Origin: Actinomadura sp. NAK00032
Lineage (GTDB): Bacteria; Actinomycetota; Actinomycetes; Streptosporangiales; Streptosporangiaceae
DNA length: 64,000 nt
Direction: 5' to 3'
NCBI RefSeq assembly: GCF_013364275.1
Contig: NZ_CP054932.1
Span: 992,001-1,056,000, forward strand
How positions within the stretch are numbered: the first letter of the stretch is position 1; the number at the start of each line of letters is the position of its first letter. The notes beneath the pieces are model-generated. The model was not told the DNA's origin, ran no database searches, and saw nothing but the letters and a program-made list of their open reading frames with translations. Below, piece by piece: positions 56,969 through 64,000 of the stretch. Position numbers and translations under genes: made by a program.

Positions 56969-57874
56969 ATGGATCTTCGTCACCTGCGGTACTTCGTCGC
57001 CGTCGCCGAGGAACTCCACTTCGGGCGCGCCGCCGAGCGGCTCAACATGGCCCAGCCGCCGCTGTCGCAGGCGATCCGCAGGCTGGAGAGCGAACTCGGC
57101 GTCGACCTGCTCCACCGGACGACGCGCAAGGTCGACCTCACCGACGCGGGCCGCGGCTACCTCGCGCGGGCGCGGCGGATCCTCGGCGAGGTGGACGAGG
57201 CCGCGCACGAGGCCCGCCGGGTCGCGGCGGGCGCGGTCGGGCACCTGGCGCTCGGCTGCGTGGGCTCGGCGACCTACAGCCTGCTGCCCGCGCTGTCGCG
57301 CGGCCTCCGCCGGGAACTGCCCGGCGTCGACTTCTCCTTCCGCGGCGAGATGCTCGTCCCCGACCAGGCCGCCGCGCTGCGGGCCGGCGAGATCGACGTG
57401 GCGCTGCTGCGCCCCCCGATCGCGGACCTGTCGCTCACCGTCCTGCCGCTGCGCCGGGACCGGCTCGTCGTCGCCCTTCCCGACGACCATCCGCTGGCCG
57501 CGCTGCGCCGGGTCGCGGTGGCCGACCTGGCGGATGCCGACCTCATCGTGCACTCCGCCGACCGCCGCTCGGTGATGTACGACGTGGTGCTCGGCCTCCT
57601 GCGCGACGCGGGCGTGGAGCCCCGGATCCGCCACGAGGTCGGCGAGACGTCCACTCTGGTCACGCTCGTCGCGGGCGGTCTTGGCGCGGCCGTCGTCCCG
57701 GAGCCGGTGACCGTCCTCGCTTTGGACGGCGTCACCTTCCGCCCGCTGGTGCGTCCCGCCGTGGACGTCGAACTCGCGATCGCGCACCGCACCGACCGCA
57801 CAGAACCGCACCTGGCCCGCGCCGTCACCGTCATCCAGCAGATCGTCCAGGACGCGGCGCACACCACGAGCTGA
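56969..57874 (+). CDS. LysR-family regulator of the 3-oxoadipate genes
   Basis: 301 residues. HTH: MDLRHLRYFVAVAEELHFGRAAERLNMAQPPLSQAIRRLE; effector domain from about 90 (GHLALGCVGSATYSLLP, LRAGEIDVALLRPPI). The N-terminal sequence is the CatR/BenM-like type controlling aromatic catabolism. Divergent to the thiolase-transferase operon with a shared operator. Its ligand is probably a pathway intermediate. Confidence 0.9.
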   Translation: MDLRHLRYFVAVAEELHFGRAAERLNMAQPPLSQAIRRLESELGVDLLHRTTRKVDLTDAGRGYLARARRILGEVDEAAHEARRVAAGAVGHLALGCVGSATYSLLPALSRGLRRELPGVDFSFRGEMLVPDQAAALRAGEIDVALLRPPIADLSLTVLPLRRDRLVVALPDDHPLAALRRVAVADLADADLIVHSADRRSVMYDVVLGLLRDAGVEPRIRHEVGETSTLVTLVAGGLGAAVVPEPVTVLALDGVTFRPLVRPAVDVELAIAHRTDRTEPHLARAVTVIQQIVQDAAHTTS

Positions 57875-57902
57875 GAGGCGCCCAACGCCGTCCGGGCGGG
57901 GC

Positions 57903-57959
57903 GGGCACGTCACCGCGCAGATCGTCCAGGTGAACGGCGGGGCCGAACGCGGCCGCTGA
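57903..57959 (+). pseudogene. C-terminal remnant of an SDR gene
   Basis: The frame GHVTAQIVQVNGGAERGR followed by TGA is the typical C-terminus of a short-chain dehydrogenase (TGQ-x-hydrophobic-V-NGG). Nothing upstream continues it: LysR ends 28 bp before. A gene fragment left by deletion. The rest of the gap to 58134 shows no clear gene. Confidence 0.5.
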
Positions 57960-58134
57960 GCCGCGGCGGGACACCGCCGACGCCATCCAGGACGGCCGGC
58001 GCCGGGAGCTGCCGGGCGTCCCGGTGGAGTCGATCCGCCGCGACGCCGTCCGCCCCCCGAAGGGGCTGGGCGAACTCGCTCCCCATCACGGACGGACTCG
58101 GGCGTGCGCCCCACCGCGTGAGCGATCGTGTCGG

Positions 58135-58563
58135 CTACGGGTGCATGCGCGACCAGACCCATTTGCCTCCTGCGGGGTCGGCGGTGACGCCGCACTGGGC
58201 GGACATGGCCTGGACGATGTGCAGCCCCCAGCCGCCGTTGTCGTCGAACGCCTCCTCGGACAGGTCGAGGTCGTCGAGGGTGAGCTCCTTCATCGGCTTG
58301 GCCGTGGGCAGCGCGTGGTCGGCGTCCCAGACGGCGATGATGATCCCGTAGTCGTCCCGGCTGAGCTGGAGCCGGATCTCCTCGTCCGGCGTCTGGCGGG
58401 CCGCGTTGGTGACGAGTTCCGAGACGATGAGAAGCGCGCTGTCGAGAATGTGCGGGTAGTTCCATTTGCGGATTTGTGTGTCCGCGAATGTACGTGCTTG
58501 CCCCACTGCGGAAGGTGTGCCCATAAGGGGCATGATCGGCTCTGCGGTCGCCGTCATCGCCAT
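58135..58563 (-). CDS. RsbW-like ATP-binding protein (HATPase_c)
   Basis: 142 residues: SAVGQARTFADTQIRKW, the N-box LLIVSELVTNAARQTP, VWDADHALPTAKP, and the G-box GGWGLHIVQAMSAQCGV. This is the anti-sigma/serine kinase-like ATPase that accompanies WhiJ-type regulators. ATG 58563 follows AAGGA at 7 bp. Divergent to the XRE gene at 58664. Confidence 0.9.
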   Translation of the reverse strand: MAMTATAEPIMPLMGTPSAVGQARTFADTQIRKWNYPHILDSALLIVSELVTNAARQTPDEEIRLQLSRDDYGIIIAVWDADHALPTAKPMKELTLDDLDLSEEAFDDNGGWGLHIVQAMSAQCGVTADPAGGKWVWSRMHP

Positions 58564-58628
58564 CGTCCCGTCCTTGCCCGAGTTTCCGATTTCCTGTGAC
58601 AAGGATCACTCTGGAGTCCTACGGTTTT

Positions 58629-58646
58629 CTTGTGCTTATAAACAAG
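58629..58646. promoter_or_regulatory. CTTGT-N8-ACAAG inverted repeat in the XRE/RsbW divergent promoter
   Basis: CTTGT (58629-58633) and ACAAG (58642-58646) flank an AT-rich centre (GCTTATAA) that may be a -10 element, 18 bp before the XRE start. Candidate autoregulatory site. Confidence 0.45.
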
Positions 58647-58663
58647 ACCAAACAGGAGAGCTG

Positions 58664-59473
58664 ATGCCGATCGTTCGCGACCCCATCGAACCCAAGATCT
58701 CCTTGTGGCACCTTCTGGCCTTCTACCTGCGGTTTCTTCGCGAGAAGGAGGGGCTCTCGCTGACGCAGTGCGGAAAGATCATCGGTGTTACTCGCTCGAC
58801 TGTTTCGAACATCGAGGCAGTCAGGCAGCATCCGCAGGAAGACCAGCTTGTGAAGCTGGATGAGAAATACGGCACAGGCGGGCTTTTGCAGTTTTTGCTC
58901 TGGTATGCCCGAAACACGCATGATCCGGACTGGGGGCGTCAACTAGTCCCTTATGAGGAGCGAGGAGTGGCATTCAGGGCCTACCACGGTAAGACGATCC
59001 CCAGGCCGTTCCAGACCGAGGAGTACATGCGTGCCCTCGCTATGGCTGGAAGGCCAGACGATGACACCGTGGCCAGGCGTCTGGCTCGGCAGCAGGTCCT
59101 ACTTGATCGAGACAAGCCGCCGTTCTTCTGCGTCATCTTGGAGGAGGAAGTGCTCCGCTCCTGTGTCGGCGGTCCGAAGGTCATGAAGGGCCAGCTTGCA
59201 CACCTCCGGGCGATGATGGATCTCCCCCATGTCATCATCCGTTTCATTCAGGCTTCGGCAGGTGCCCATGAAGGTTTCGACGGCCCCTTCCAGATCATCA
59301 GCTTGGAACGTCGGGACATCGCGTACGCGGGCGCGCAGTACGGCGGGCGGCTGATCGAAGCTCCCGGCGAGGTGAGGGATCTTTGGGCTAGATTTGACCG
59401 GATCGGCGCGAAGGCCCTCCCAGACGATGCCTCGCTCGCCCTCGTCGAGCAGTACTTGGAGCAATACACATGA
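58664..59473 (+). CDS. XRE-family regulator with DUF5753 domain
   Basis: 269 residues. HTH: LAFYLRFLREKEGLSLTQC, GKIIGVTRSTVSNIEAVRQ; DUF5753: RPFQTEEYMRALAMAG, RRLARQQVLLDRDKPPFFCVILEEEVLRSCVGG, VIIRFIQASAGAHEGFDGPFQIISLE. GGAGAG precedes ATG 58664. Overlaps the DUF397 gene by ATGA. With the RsbW-like gene it forms a complete WhiJ-like set. GC content is lower than in neighbours. Confidence 0.9.
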   Translation: MPIVRDPIEPKISLWHLLAFYLRFLREKEGLSLTQCGKIIGVTRSTVSNIEAVRQHPQEDQLVKLDEKYGTGGLLQFLLWYARNTHDPDWGRQLVPYEERGVAFRAYHGKTIPRPFQTEEYMRALAMAGRPDDDTVARRLARQQVLLDRDKPPFFCVILEEEVLRSCVGGPKVMKGQLAHLRAMMDLPHVIIRFIQASAGAHEGFDGPFQIISLERRDIAYAGAQYGGRLIEAPGEVRDLWARFDRIGAKALPDDASLALVEQYLEQYT

Positions 59474-59664
59474 ACGTCCAATGGCGGAAGAGCACCCATA
59501 GCAGCGGGGTCAATGACGAAGACTGCGTTGAACTGGGACGTCTTTCGCCAGGGGCCGGGATCGGGGTGCGTGACAGCAAGGACCCGGAGGCGGGCCACCT
59601 CGCCTTGTCCGTTGCGCAGTTCGCCGCTCTGATCGAGCAGGTCAAGCAGCACCCGGCCCGCTGA
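59470..59664 (+). CDS. DUF397 protein
   Basis: 64 residues, the standard length: VQWRKSTHSSGVNDEDCVELGRL, VGVRDSKDPEAGHLALSVAQF-type sequence (IGVRDSKDPEAGHL). One copy of each half-motif, unlike the triplicated form at 15330. Translationally coupled to the XRE gene. Modulator of developmental regulation by family analogy. Confidence 0.9.
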   Translation: MNVQWRKSTHSSGVNDEDCVELGRLSPGAGIGVRDSKDPEAGHLALSVAQFAALIEQVKQHPAR

Positions 59665-59807
59665 CCGTCCCGTCCGGCCGCACTTTCGGTCCTGGGTCTT
59701 CTTGTCGGACGCCGGGACCGGCTCATGTCCGTCGGGCGCGGCACTCCGCCTCCATCCGTCCGACAGCGGGTCCCTCCGCCCGCGAAGGCGAAGGGCCGTT
59801 CGGCTGG

Positions 59808-60006
59808 CTACTCGCCCAGGTAAAGCATGTAGCGCCAGTTGAACTGGAGCGACAGTAGGGCGATGGGGAAGGGGTGCTCGACCAGCCTGCTTGAGCTGGA
59901 CCGCGTAGGCCGATTCCCACGACAGGCACTCCTCGAATGTCGACCACGGGTCGGGGAATCCTCTCTGCTCGATCGTGGCGAAGATGCGATCGCCTTGCAC
60001 ACCCAT
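59808..60006 (-). pseudogene. Frameshifted small gene downstream of hisS
   Basis: From ATG 60006 (GGGAG 6 bp before it) the frame reads GDRIFATIEQRGFPDPWSTF, ECLSWESAYAVQLKQAG, a plausible globular protein. Near 59885 the sensible sequence moves to another frame, VEHPFPIALLSLQFNWRYML, ending in TAG at 59808. A one-base indel joins the two into about 65 residues. I do not recognise the family. Either a recent frameshift or a sequencing error. Confidence 0.5.
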
Positions 60007-60026
60007 CCGCGGCTCCCATCATGGAG

Positions 60027-61349
60027 TTACCTCGACGGCGCGCACCTCCCGGTGAGGTGCGCGGCAAGCTCGGCGGTCGGGACCTGGGCCTGCTCCCCCG
60101 TGTCCATGTCCCGGACCGTGACCACCCCGGCCTCCTTGTCGGACGCCCCATAGATCAGCGCGTAGCGGGCCTTGCGGTCGGCGGCCCACTTCAGCTGCTT
60201 GGCCAGTTTGCGACTGGCGGCCAGATACACCTCGGTCCGCAGACCCGCATCCCGCAGCCGCGCCGCGTAGCCCATGACGTCGGACGCGGTGTCCTCGGCG
60301 ATCACGGTGACGGCGACGTCGATCCTGTGCACATCACCCGCATCGTCGCCGAGCAGCCCGGTGATCCGCTCGACACCGAGGGAACCGCCGCAGGCCGGCA
60401 CGTCCGGCCCGCCGAGCGCGGAGATCAGCCCGTCGTAGCGTCCGCCGCTGGCAATCGAGCCCGGCATGCCCTCGGCGACCACCTCGAAGATCACGCCGGT
60501 GTAGTAGTCCAGGCCTCGGACCAGGCTCGGCGTGAACGCGATCCGGTCCCGGCCCACCTTCGGCGCGGCCAGATCCAGCAGCCGGCCGATCTCCTCCAGG
60601 CCGGCCCGCCCGGCCTCGCTGTCCTTCAGGACCGTCCGCATCCGCTCCACGGCGTCCGGCGCGGTCAGATCGGTCACCAGCGCCTCGGCGATGTCCGGTG
60701 CCAGGAACCGCGCGTCCACCAGCTCGGCCGCCACCTTCTCGGGCGGCAGCTTGTCGAGCTTGTCCAGGGTGATCAGCACACCGCCACCGAGTTCCGCCGG
60801 AACGCCGTAGACCTCGAGCAGGCCCGACAGCGCCCGGCGCGAATTCACCAGGACCCGGTAGCCGGGCACGCCGACGGCGTCCAACGCGTCAGTCAGCGCA
60901 CAGACCACCTCGGCGTCGGCGAGCGGCGACGCGGACCCGACCACGTCCACATCGCACTGCGCGAACTCCCGGAACCGTCCCCTGCCCGGACGGTCGGCCC
61001 GCCACACCGGCCCCATCGCGTACCGCTTGTACGGGGTCGGCAGCCGTGACCCGTAACCGGCGACGACCCGGGCCAGCGGAACGGTCATGTCGTACCGGAG
61101 CGCCAGATCCGCCTCTCCGGTGGCCTCGTGCTCCCCGCGCCGCAAGATCTTGAAGATGAGCTTGTCGCCCTCATCGCCGTACTTGCCGGTCAGCGTCTCC
61201 AGCCGCTCGAACGCCGGCGTCTGCAACGGCTCGAACCCGTACCGCTCGAACACCTCGCGGATCTGCGCGAACACGCGCTCGCGGGCACGCAGAACATCCG
61301 TGAGGAAGTCGCGTGTGCCGGACGGAGGCTCGAACTGCTGTGACGCCAT
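60027..61349 (-). CDS. hisS: Histidine-tRNA ligase, RYDxTVP type
   Basis: 440 residues. Class II motifs: GTRDF at the N-terminus; ALRYDMTVPLARVVA; motif 2 YAMGPVWRADRPGRGRFREFAQCD; HisA loop GLDYYTGVIFEV; motif 3 SLGVERITGLLG; C-terminal anticodon domain VYLAASRKLAKQLKWAADRKARYALIYG. The motif LRYDxTVP, with LTGKYGDEGDKLIFKI, is the eukaryotic/archaeal-like type also found in some bacteria, rather than the LRPEGT of the usual bacterial enzyme. It may be a second or acquired HisRS. ATG 61349 begins the homology. Confidence 0.92.
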   Translation of the reverse strand: MASQQFEPPSGTRDFLTDVLRARERVFAQIREVFERYGFEPLQTPAFERLETLTGKYGDEGDKLIFKILRRGEHEATGEADLALRYDMTVPLARVVAGYGSRLPTPYKRYAMGPVWRADRPGRGRFREFAQCDVDVVGSASPLADAEVVCALTDALDAVGVPGYRVLVNSRRALSGLLEVYGVPAELGGGVLITLDKLDKLPPEKVAAELVDARFLAPDIAEALVTDLTAPDAVERMRTVLKDSEAGRAGLEEIGRLLDLAAPKVGRDRIAFTPSLVRGLDYYTGVIFEVVAEGMPGSIASGGRYDGLISALGGPDVPACGGSLGVERITGLLGDDAGDVHRIDVAVTVIAEDTASDVMGYAARLRDAGLRTEVYLAASRKLAKQLKWAADRKARYALIYGASDKEAGVVTVRDMDTGEQAQVPTAELAAHLTGRCAPSR

Positions 61350-61697
61350 GGGAACTCCTGGAAGCCGTGACCGGGCGCTGTGAGGAAGCGAGTCATGGAA
61401 CCGGTCCACATCTGGACGCCGAAGACCGTCCCCGATCGTAGCGACGGCACCGCCTCCGAACCCGGCCAACGCCGCGCCGGGCCACGCCGTTCGTCTCCGG
61501 ACGATGTCCGAACCGAGGCTCAGAGCACCCGGTACGAACCAGCCTGTTCGTCATTTGCGGCCCTACCAGCGACGGTCACTGCCGGCGGACGCCAGAGAAA
61601 GACGGGATGGCTGAAGCACGACCCCGGATTCCGTCAATGTGCCCATAATTTGCCCTTTATGGACCCGAACGCCCGGGCGCACGCTATCGCCACACCC
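61350..61697. other. 348-bp region without a recognisable gene
   Basis: No frame here looks like a protein and no strong hairpin is visible. It should contain the hisS promoter on the minus strand. GC content falls toward 61640 (CATAATTTGCCCTTTATGG). Confidence 0.5.
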
Positions 61698-61699
61698 GT

Positions 61700-62032
61700 G
61701 TGGTCATCGGAGGCCGCTTCCTCTACGAGGTCCAATACGAGCCCGACTGGACGCTCTGCCGTACGCGCCGCATCACCGACCCGGACGTCATCGCGGCGGC
61801 GGCCTCCCACCAGATTCTGGACGAGGAATATCGCCGGGCACCTGAACCCCCGCCCCTCGCCGCAGGTGGGGCAGGGCAGTTGTCGCCGTGGCGGCGGCGA
61901 CTCTGGTGGCCGTCCCACTGGCCCTCCGGGCCTTCTACCTCTCGCACGTCCGTGATGCGCGGGAGGCACGTCTGCCAGCTCATCACGGCCGGCTACCTCA
62001 GTGCGTCCCACCGCGAACTGGACGATGGGTGA
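61700..62032 (+). CDS. Uncertain small hypothetical gene, possibly decayed
   Basis: 110 codons from GTG 61700. The first 45 residues (VIGGRFLYEVQYEPDWTLCR, ITDPDVIAAAASHQILDEEYRR) look like a real soluble protein; the remainder is Arg/Trp/Ser-rich. A neighbouring frame from about 61888 reads a possible membrane helix (AAATLVAVPLALRAFYLSHV), so the gene may be frameshifted. No ribosome site is evident. Family unknown. Confidence 0.3.
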   Translation: MVIGGRFLYEVQYEPDWTLCRTRRITDPDVIAAAASHQILDEEYRRAPEPPPLAAGGAGQLSPWRRRLWWPSHWPSGPSTSRTSVMRGRHVCQLITAGYLSASHRELDDG

Positions 62033-62124
62033 GCCCTTGGCCGACGTTCCCACCGGACGCCTGCCGCCCATGGCCACAAGATCTACCGCGAGGCCTTTGT
62101 CAAGGCCACCTGACCCGGCAACGG

Positions 62125-62724
62125 CTATGACCGCTCCTCTTCGGGATGCCGGAAACACGGCGACGAGACGTCCAACCCAATGCGCTGCTCAGTTCCCGCA
62201 CCGGCGATGGGCGCTTCGAGTACGGCCCCGTAGCCCTTCTCGGGCGCCGTGACCCTTAGTTGCCACGTCCCATCCGCAGGTCGGCTGAACGCCGTTATCC
62301 GCCAGCCGGTGCTCGAAAGGCGCTCACTGAGCCGGGTCAAGGCCGCCGTCGCCTCAGCCTTGCTGCGCACGCTCACCCACGTGTTCACCGTCATCGTGTA
62401 CGGGCTGTAGTCCACGAACCAAGGCTCCAAGTAGGGATTGGTGTCCGGGGGATTCGTCCTCCGGACCGCCCTGCGATCCGCCTCTTTTCCGCAAGGCAAG
62501 GGATTGACTCCGCCCGTCTTGCTCTCAACCGGATCGCCAAGACCGAGCCCCTCCTTGATCTGGTCGGCCATCCCATCGACCTTGCCCGCGACCACCCGCG
62601 GATGCGCGACCGGCAATTCATTATTACCCGGCACCTCGTCCACGCCATGCCCTCCTCTCCCGACGCCGCAGCTGACAGAAACCCCGGCCAAGAGCACTAC
62701 CACGACTACAGCGCAGCGCCGCAC
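62125..62724 (-). CDS. Lipoprotein of unknown function
   Basis: 199 residues. Lipobox VSVSC (Cys19) after a hydrophobic leader (CAVVVVVLLAG). Mature part: DEVPGNNELPVAHPRVVAGKVDGMADQ, NPYLEPWFVDYSPYTMTVNTWVSVRSKAEATAALTRLSERLSSTGWRITAF, TWQLRVTAPEKGYGAVLEAP. The repeated variable-length domain with TGWRI resembles surface lipoproteins encoded beside alpha/beta hydrolases in actinomycetes. GTG 62724 follows AGGAG. The hydrolase fragment upstream (62755) supports this pairing. Confidence 0.8.
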   Translation of the reverse strand: MRRCAVVVVVLLAGVSVSCGVGRGGHGVDEVPGNNELPVAHPRVVAGKVDGMADQIKEGLGLGDPVESKTGGVNPLPCGKEADRRAVRRTNPPDTNPYLEPWFVDYSPYTMTVNTWVSVRSKAEATAALTRLSERLSSTGWRITAFSRPADGTWQLRVTAPEKGYGAVLEAPIAGAGTEQRIGLDVSSPCFRHPEEERS

Positions 62725-62754
62725 GCCACTTTCTCCTTTCTCACCAGGCTCCCG

Positions 62755-62934
62755 TCAGAAACGAATCTGAGGATCATTGCCAGGTTCCTGGTCGAGTGGA
62801 GTCCCCGCCACCACCTTGGCTTGGTTCAGCAGGCTGAGCGTTGGTCCGTTGACGGGGTCGGACGCCCAGTAGTCACTATGGCCCCGGGTGTCGGTGACGA
62901 GACGCTGAGCTCCGAAGCTCTCATCCGATGGCAC
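62755..62934 (-). pseudogene. C-terminal fragment of an alpha/beta hydrolase gene
   Basis: 59 codons ending in TGA: FGAQRLVTDTRGHSDYWASD followed by NQAKVVAGTPLDQEPGND. FGA-RLV-D--GHSDYW is the C-terminal end of large actinobacterial alpha/beta hydrolases (DUF1023-like), the His being catalytic. An in-frame TAA lies just before GTG 62934, and the preceding 400 residues are absent. 31 bp upstream of the lipoprotein gene. Confidence 0.6.
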
Positions 62935-63029
62935 GTCTTATGTGTCTTGGGCGGCGTCAGGGGGGTGACGGTTGTTTCAGGGCCTCAGGTGGGGCAGCGT
63001 CGTTCTCGCCTTCCGGTGCGGGGCGGGGG

Positions 63030-63866
63030 TCAGCGGAAGTGGGTGGTGTGGTGGGCGGCCCAGTCGGCGTAGGTGTACGGGGGGCGTCCGGTGATGCGTT
63101 CGACCGTGGGGTGGACGGGGCCGGGGGTGGTGGCGAAGTGCTCGCCGAAGTCGAGCATGGCGGTGGCGTATTCGGGCGGGTACCCCTGGCTGGTGACGAC
63201 CTCGGTGAACTCGGCGGCGGGCAGGGTCTCGAAGCGCAGCGGGCGCTCGATGGCGCGGGCGAGGATGCGGGTGCGCTGGACGGGGGTGAGCGACCGCGGC
63301 CCGGTGATCTCGTGGGCCTGGCCGACATGGGTGTCGTCGAGCAGCGCGGCGACGGCGACGGCGGCGATGTCGCGTTCGTCGATCAGGGCGACGGCGGAGC
63401 CGGGGCACGGGTCGCGGACCACACCGGCTGACCTGATCGAGTGCGCCCAGGCCAGGTCGTTGGACATGAAGCCGCCCGGCCGCACGAAGGTCCACGGCAG
63501 GTCCGCGTCCTGAACGATGCGCTCGTGTGCCAGGTGGGCGTCGCTGATCGGGTTGGGCTTGGGGTAGCCCGGCACGGTGGACGACAGCAGGACCAGGTGG
63601 CGCACGCCGGCCTGCGCGGCGGCGGCGGTGAGGGCGCGCGTGCCGTCCGGTGCGGTGGGGAACACGAACACCTTCTCCACGCCGTCCAGCGCGGCCCGCA
63701 GTGTCGCGGGGTCGGCGAGGTCGGCGCGCAGGACCTCGACGTCCTCGGGCAGCCCGGCTCGCTGGGGGGAGCGGGAGATCGCGCGTACGGTGCGTCCCGC
63801 GGCCAGCAGTCCGGTGACCACGTTGCGGCCGACCTTGCCGGTCGCGCCGGTGACCAGGATCGTCAT
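63030..63866 (-). CDS. NmrA-type NAD(P)-binding reductase
   Basis: 278 residues, atypical SDR: N-terminal TILVTGATGKVGRNVV (TGxxGxxG), RADLADPATLRAALDGVEKVFVFP, HLVLLSSTVPGYP, ERIVQDADLPWTFVRPGGFMSN, then a variable C-terminal substrate domain (VERITGRPPYTYADWA). Members act as NADP sensors or quinone reductases (QOR2-like). ATG 63866 begins the fold exactly. Confidence 0.88.
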   Translation of the reverse strand: MTILVTGATGKVGRNVVTGLLAAGRTVRAISRSPQRAGLPEDVEVLRADLADPATLRAALDGVEKVFVFPTAPDGTRALTAAAAQAGVRHLVLLSSTVPGYPKPNPISDAHLAHERIVQDADLPWTFVRPGGFMSNDLAWAHSIRSAGVVRDPCPGSAVALIDERDIAAVAVAALLDDTHVGQAHEITGPRSLTPVQRTRILARAIERPLRFETLPAAEFTEVVTSQGYPPEYATAMLDFGEHFATTPGPVHPTVERITGRPPYTYADWAAHHTTHFR

Positions 63867-63912
63867 GGTGTCTCCAAGAGATATGTGGGGGTGCGGTGGA
63901 GGTCGGCGGGGG

Positions 63913-64000
63913 TCATCCGGTCCAGCCCACGACCGGGTGCATGGAGCGGACGAAGACCGAGGCGGGCGCCATCCGCAGGGCCGCGTCGCGGGCGGCGGCC
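63913..64000 (-). CDS. C-terminal end of an unidentified gene (runs off the window)
   Basis: The last 28 codons read AARDAALRMAPASVFVRSM, HPVVGWTG, then TGA at 63913-63915. It lies 46 bp upstream of the NmrA-type gene on the same strand, so the two may be one operon. Too short to identify. Confidence 0.45.
   Translation of the reverse strand, partial: AAARDAALRMAPASVFVRSMHPVVGWTG

Noticed and set aside
57960..58134. Possible second gene fragment (AIQDGRRRELPGVPVESIRR)
   Set aside because: One frame reads like a protein for about 30 residues, but no family, start or end could be supported.
61634..62158. Minus-strand 174-codon open frame
   Set aside because: Composition is Gly/Arg/Pro-biased without domain features, and the opposite strand shows somewhat more protein-like sequence; neither was called with confidence.

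Overview
The window is about 64 kb of very GC-rich DNA with dense gene packing, many GTG starts, 4-bp ATGA/GTGA stop-start overlaps, Tat and lipoprotein signal peptides, mycothiol-type maleylpyruvate isomerase, F420-type LLM oxidoreductase and three WhiJ-like sets (XRE/DUF5753 regulator, DUF397 protein, RsbW-like ATPase). Together these point to a soil actinomycete, most likely Streptosporangiales/Thermomonosporaceae (Actinomadura-like). No rRNA, tRNA or CRISPR array was recognised. The naming of the genus is inference; everything else below was read from the sequence.

Layout. 1-3.3 kb: amide locus (acetamidase/formamidase start, APC permease, AmiC-like cytosolic amide sensor, divergent MarR). 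3.4-4.2 kb: a secreted AA10 LPMO with palindromic operators and a strong terminator. 4.2-7 kb: DUF397, a cyclase-like protein, XRE/DUF5753 and a HEAT-like protein. 7-13.7 kb: flavin reductase, tandem TetR regulators and a branched-chain-type ABC importer whose second permease is fused to an ATPase. 13.7-17.2 kb: secreted protein, decayed toxin/intact antitoxin, DUF397 with a triplicated motif, XRE. 17.2-30.6 kb: two divergent operons of catabolic enzymes (two FMNH2-type monooxygenases, extradiol dioxygenase, two meta-cleavage-type hydrolases, FAH enzyme; then ICL/PEPM-type lyase, three FAD dehydrogenases, SDR, isochorismatase-like and racemase-like proteins). 30.6-35 kb: PGRP amidase, latex-clearing protein (lcp) with divergent TetR. 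35-42 kb: B12/radical SAM enzyme, DUF6928, Ser/Thr kinase, ECF42-type sigma factor with DGPF partner, lipoprotein esterase. 42.1-44.8 kb: an S1 protease gene cut by a tnpB-only IS200/IS605-type element. 44.8-50.2 kb: NTF2-like, LLM oxidoreductase, HTH-NBR1 protein, and three secreted wall enzymes, two sharing a nearly identical N-terminal I36 domain. 50.4-57.9 kb: gentisate pathway plus 3-oxoadipate CoA transferase/thiolase and LysR. 58-64 kb: another WhiJ-like set, a HisRS with an RYDxTVP motif, several gene remnants, lipoprotein and NmrA-type reductase.

The most interesting system is a dispersed regulon. A 16-bp palindrome, consensus TGTAGYRATCRCTACA, lies before the flavin reductase (7525), twice in the TetR/ABC importer divergent promoter (8943, 8964), and twice in the divergent promoter of the catabolic operons (23048, 23170). 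This ties uptake, flavin supply, ring hydroxylation and cleavage, and an unusual downstream set into one TetR-controlled pathway with an unknown, probably aromatic or polycyclic, substrate. Two downstream proteins have lost the catalytic cysteines of their families (isochorismatase-like and Asp/Glu racemase-like), so the chemistry of the lower pathway cannot be read off from known routes. The second notable item is the tnpB element, whose boundaries can be fixed to the base because the protease codons GGDAYY|MNG continue across it.
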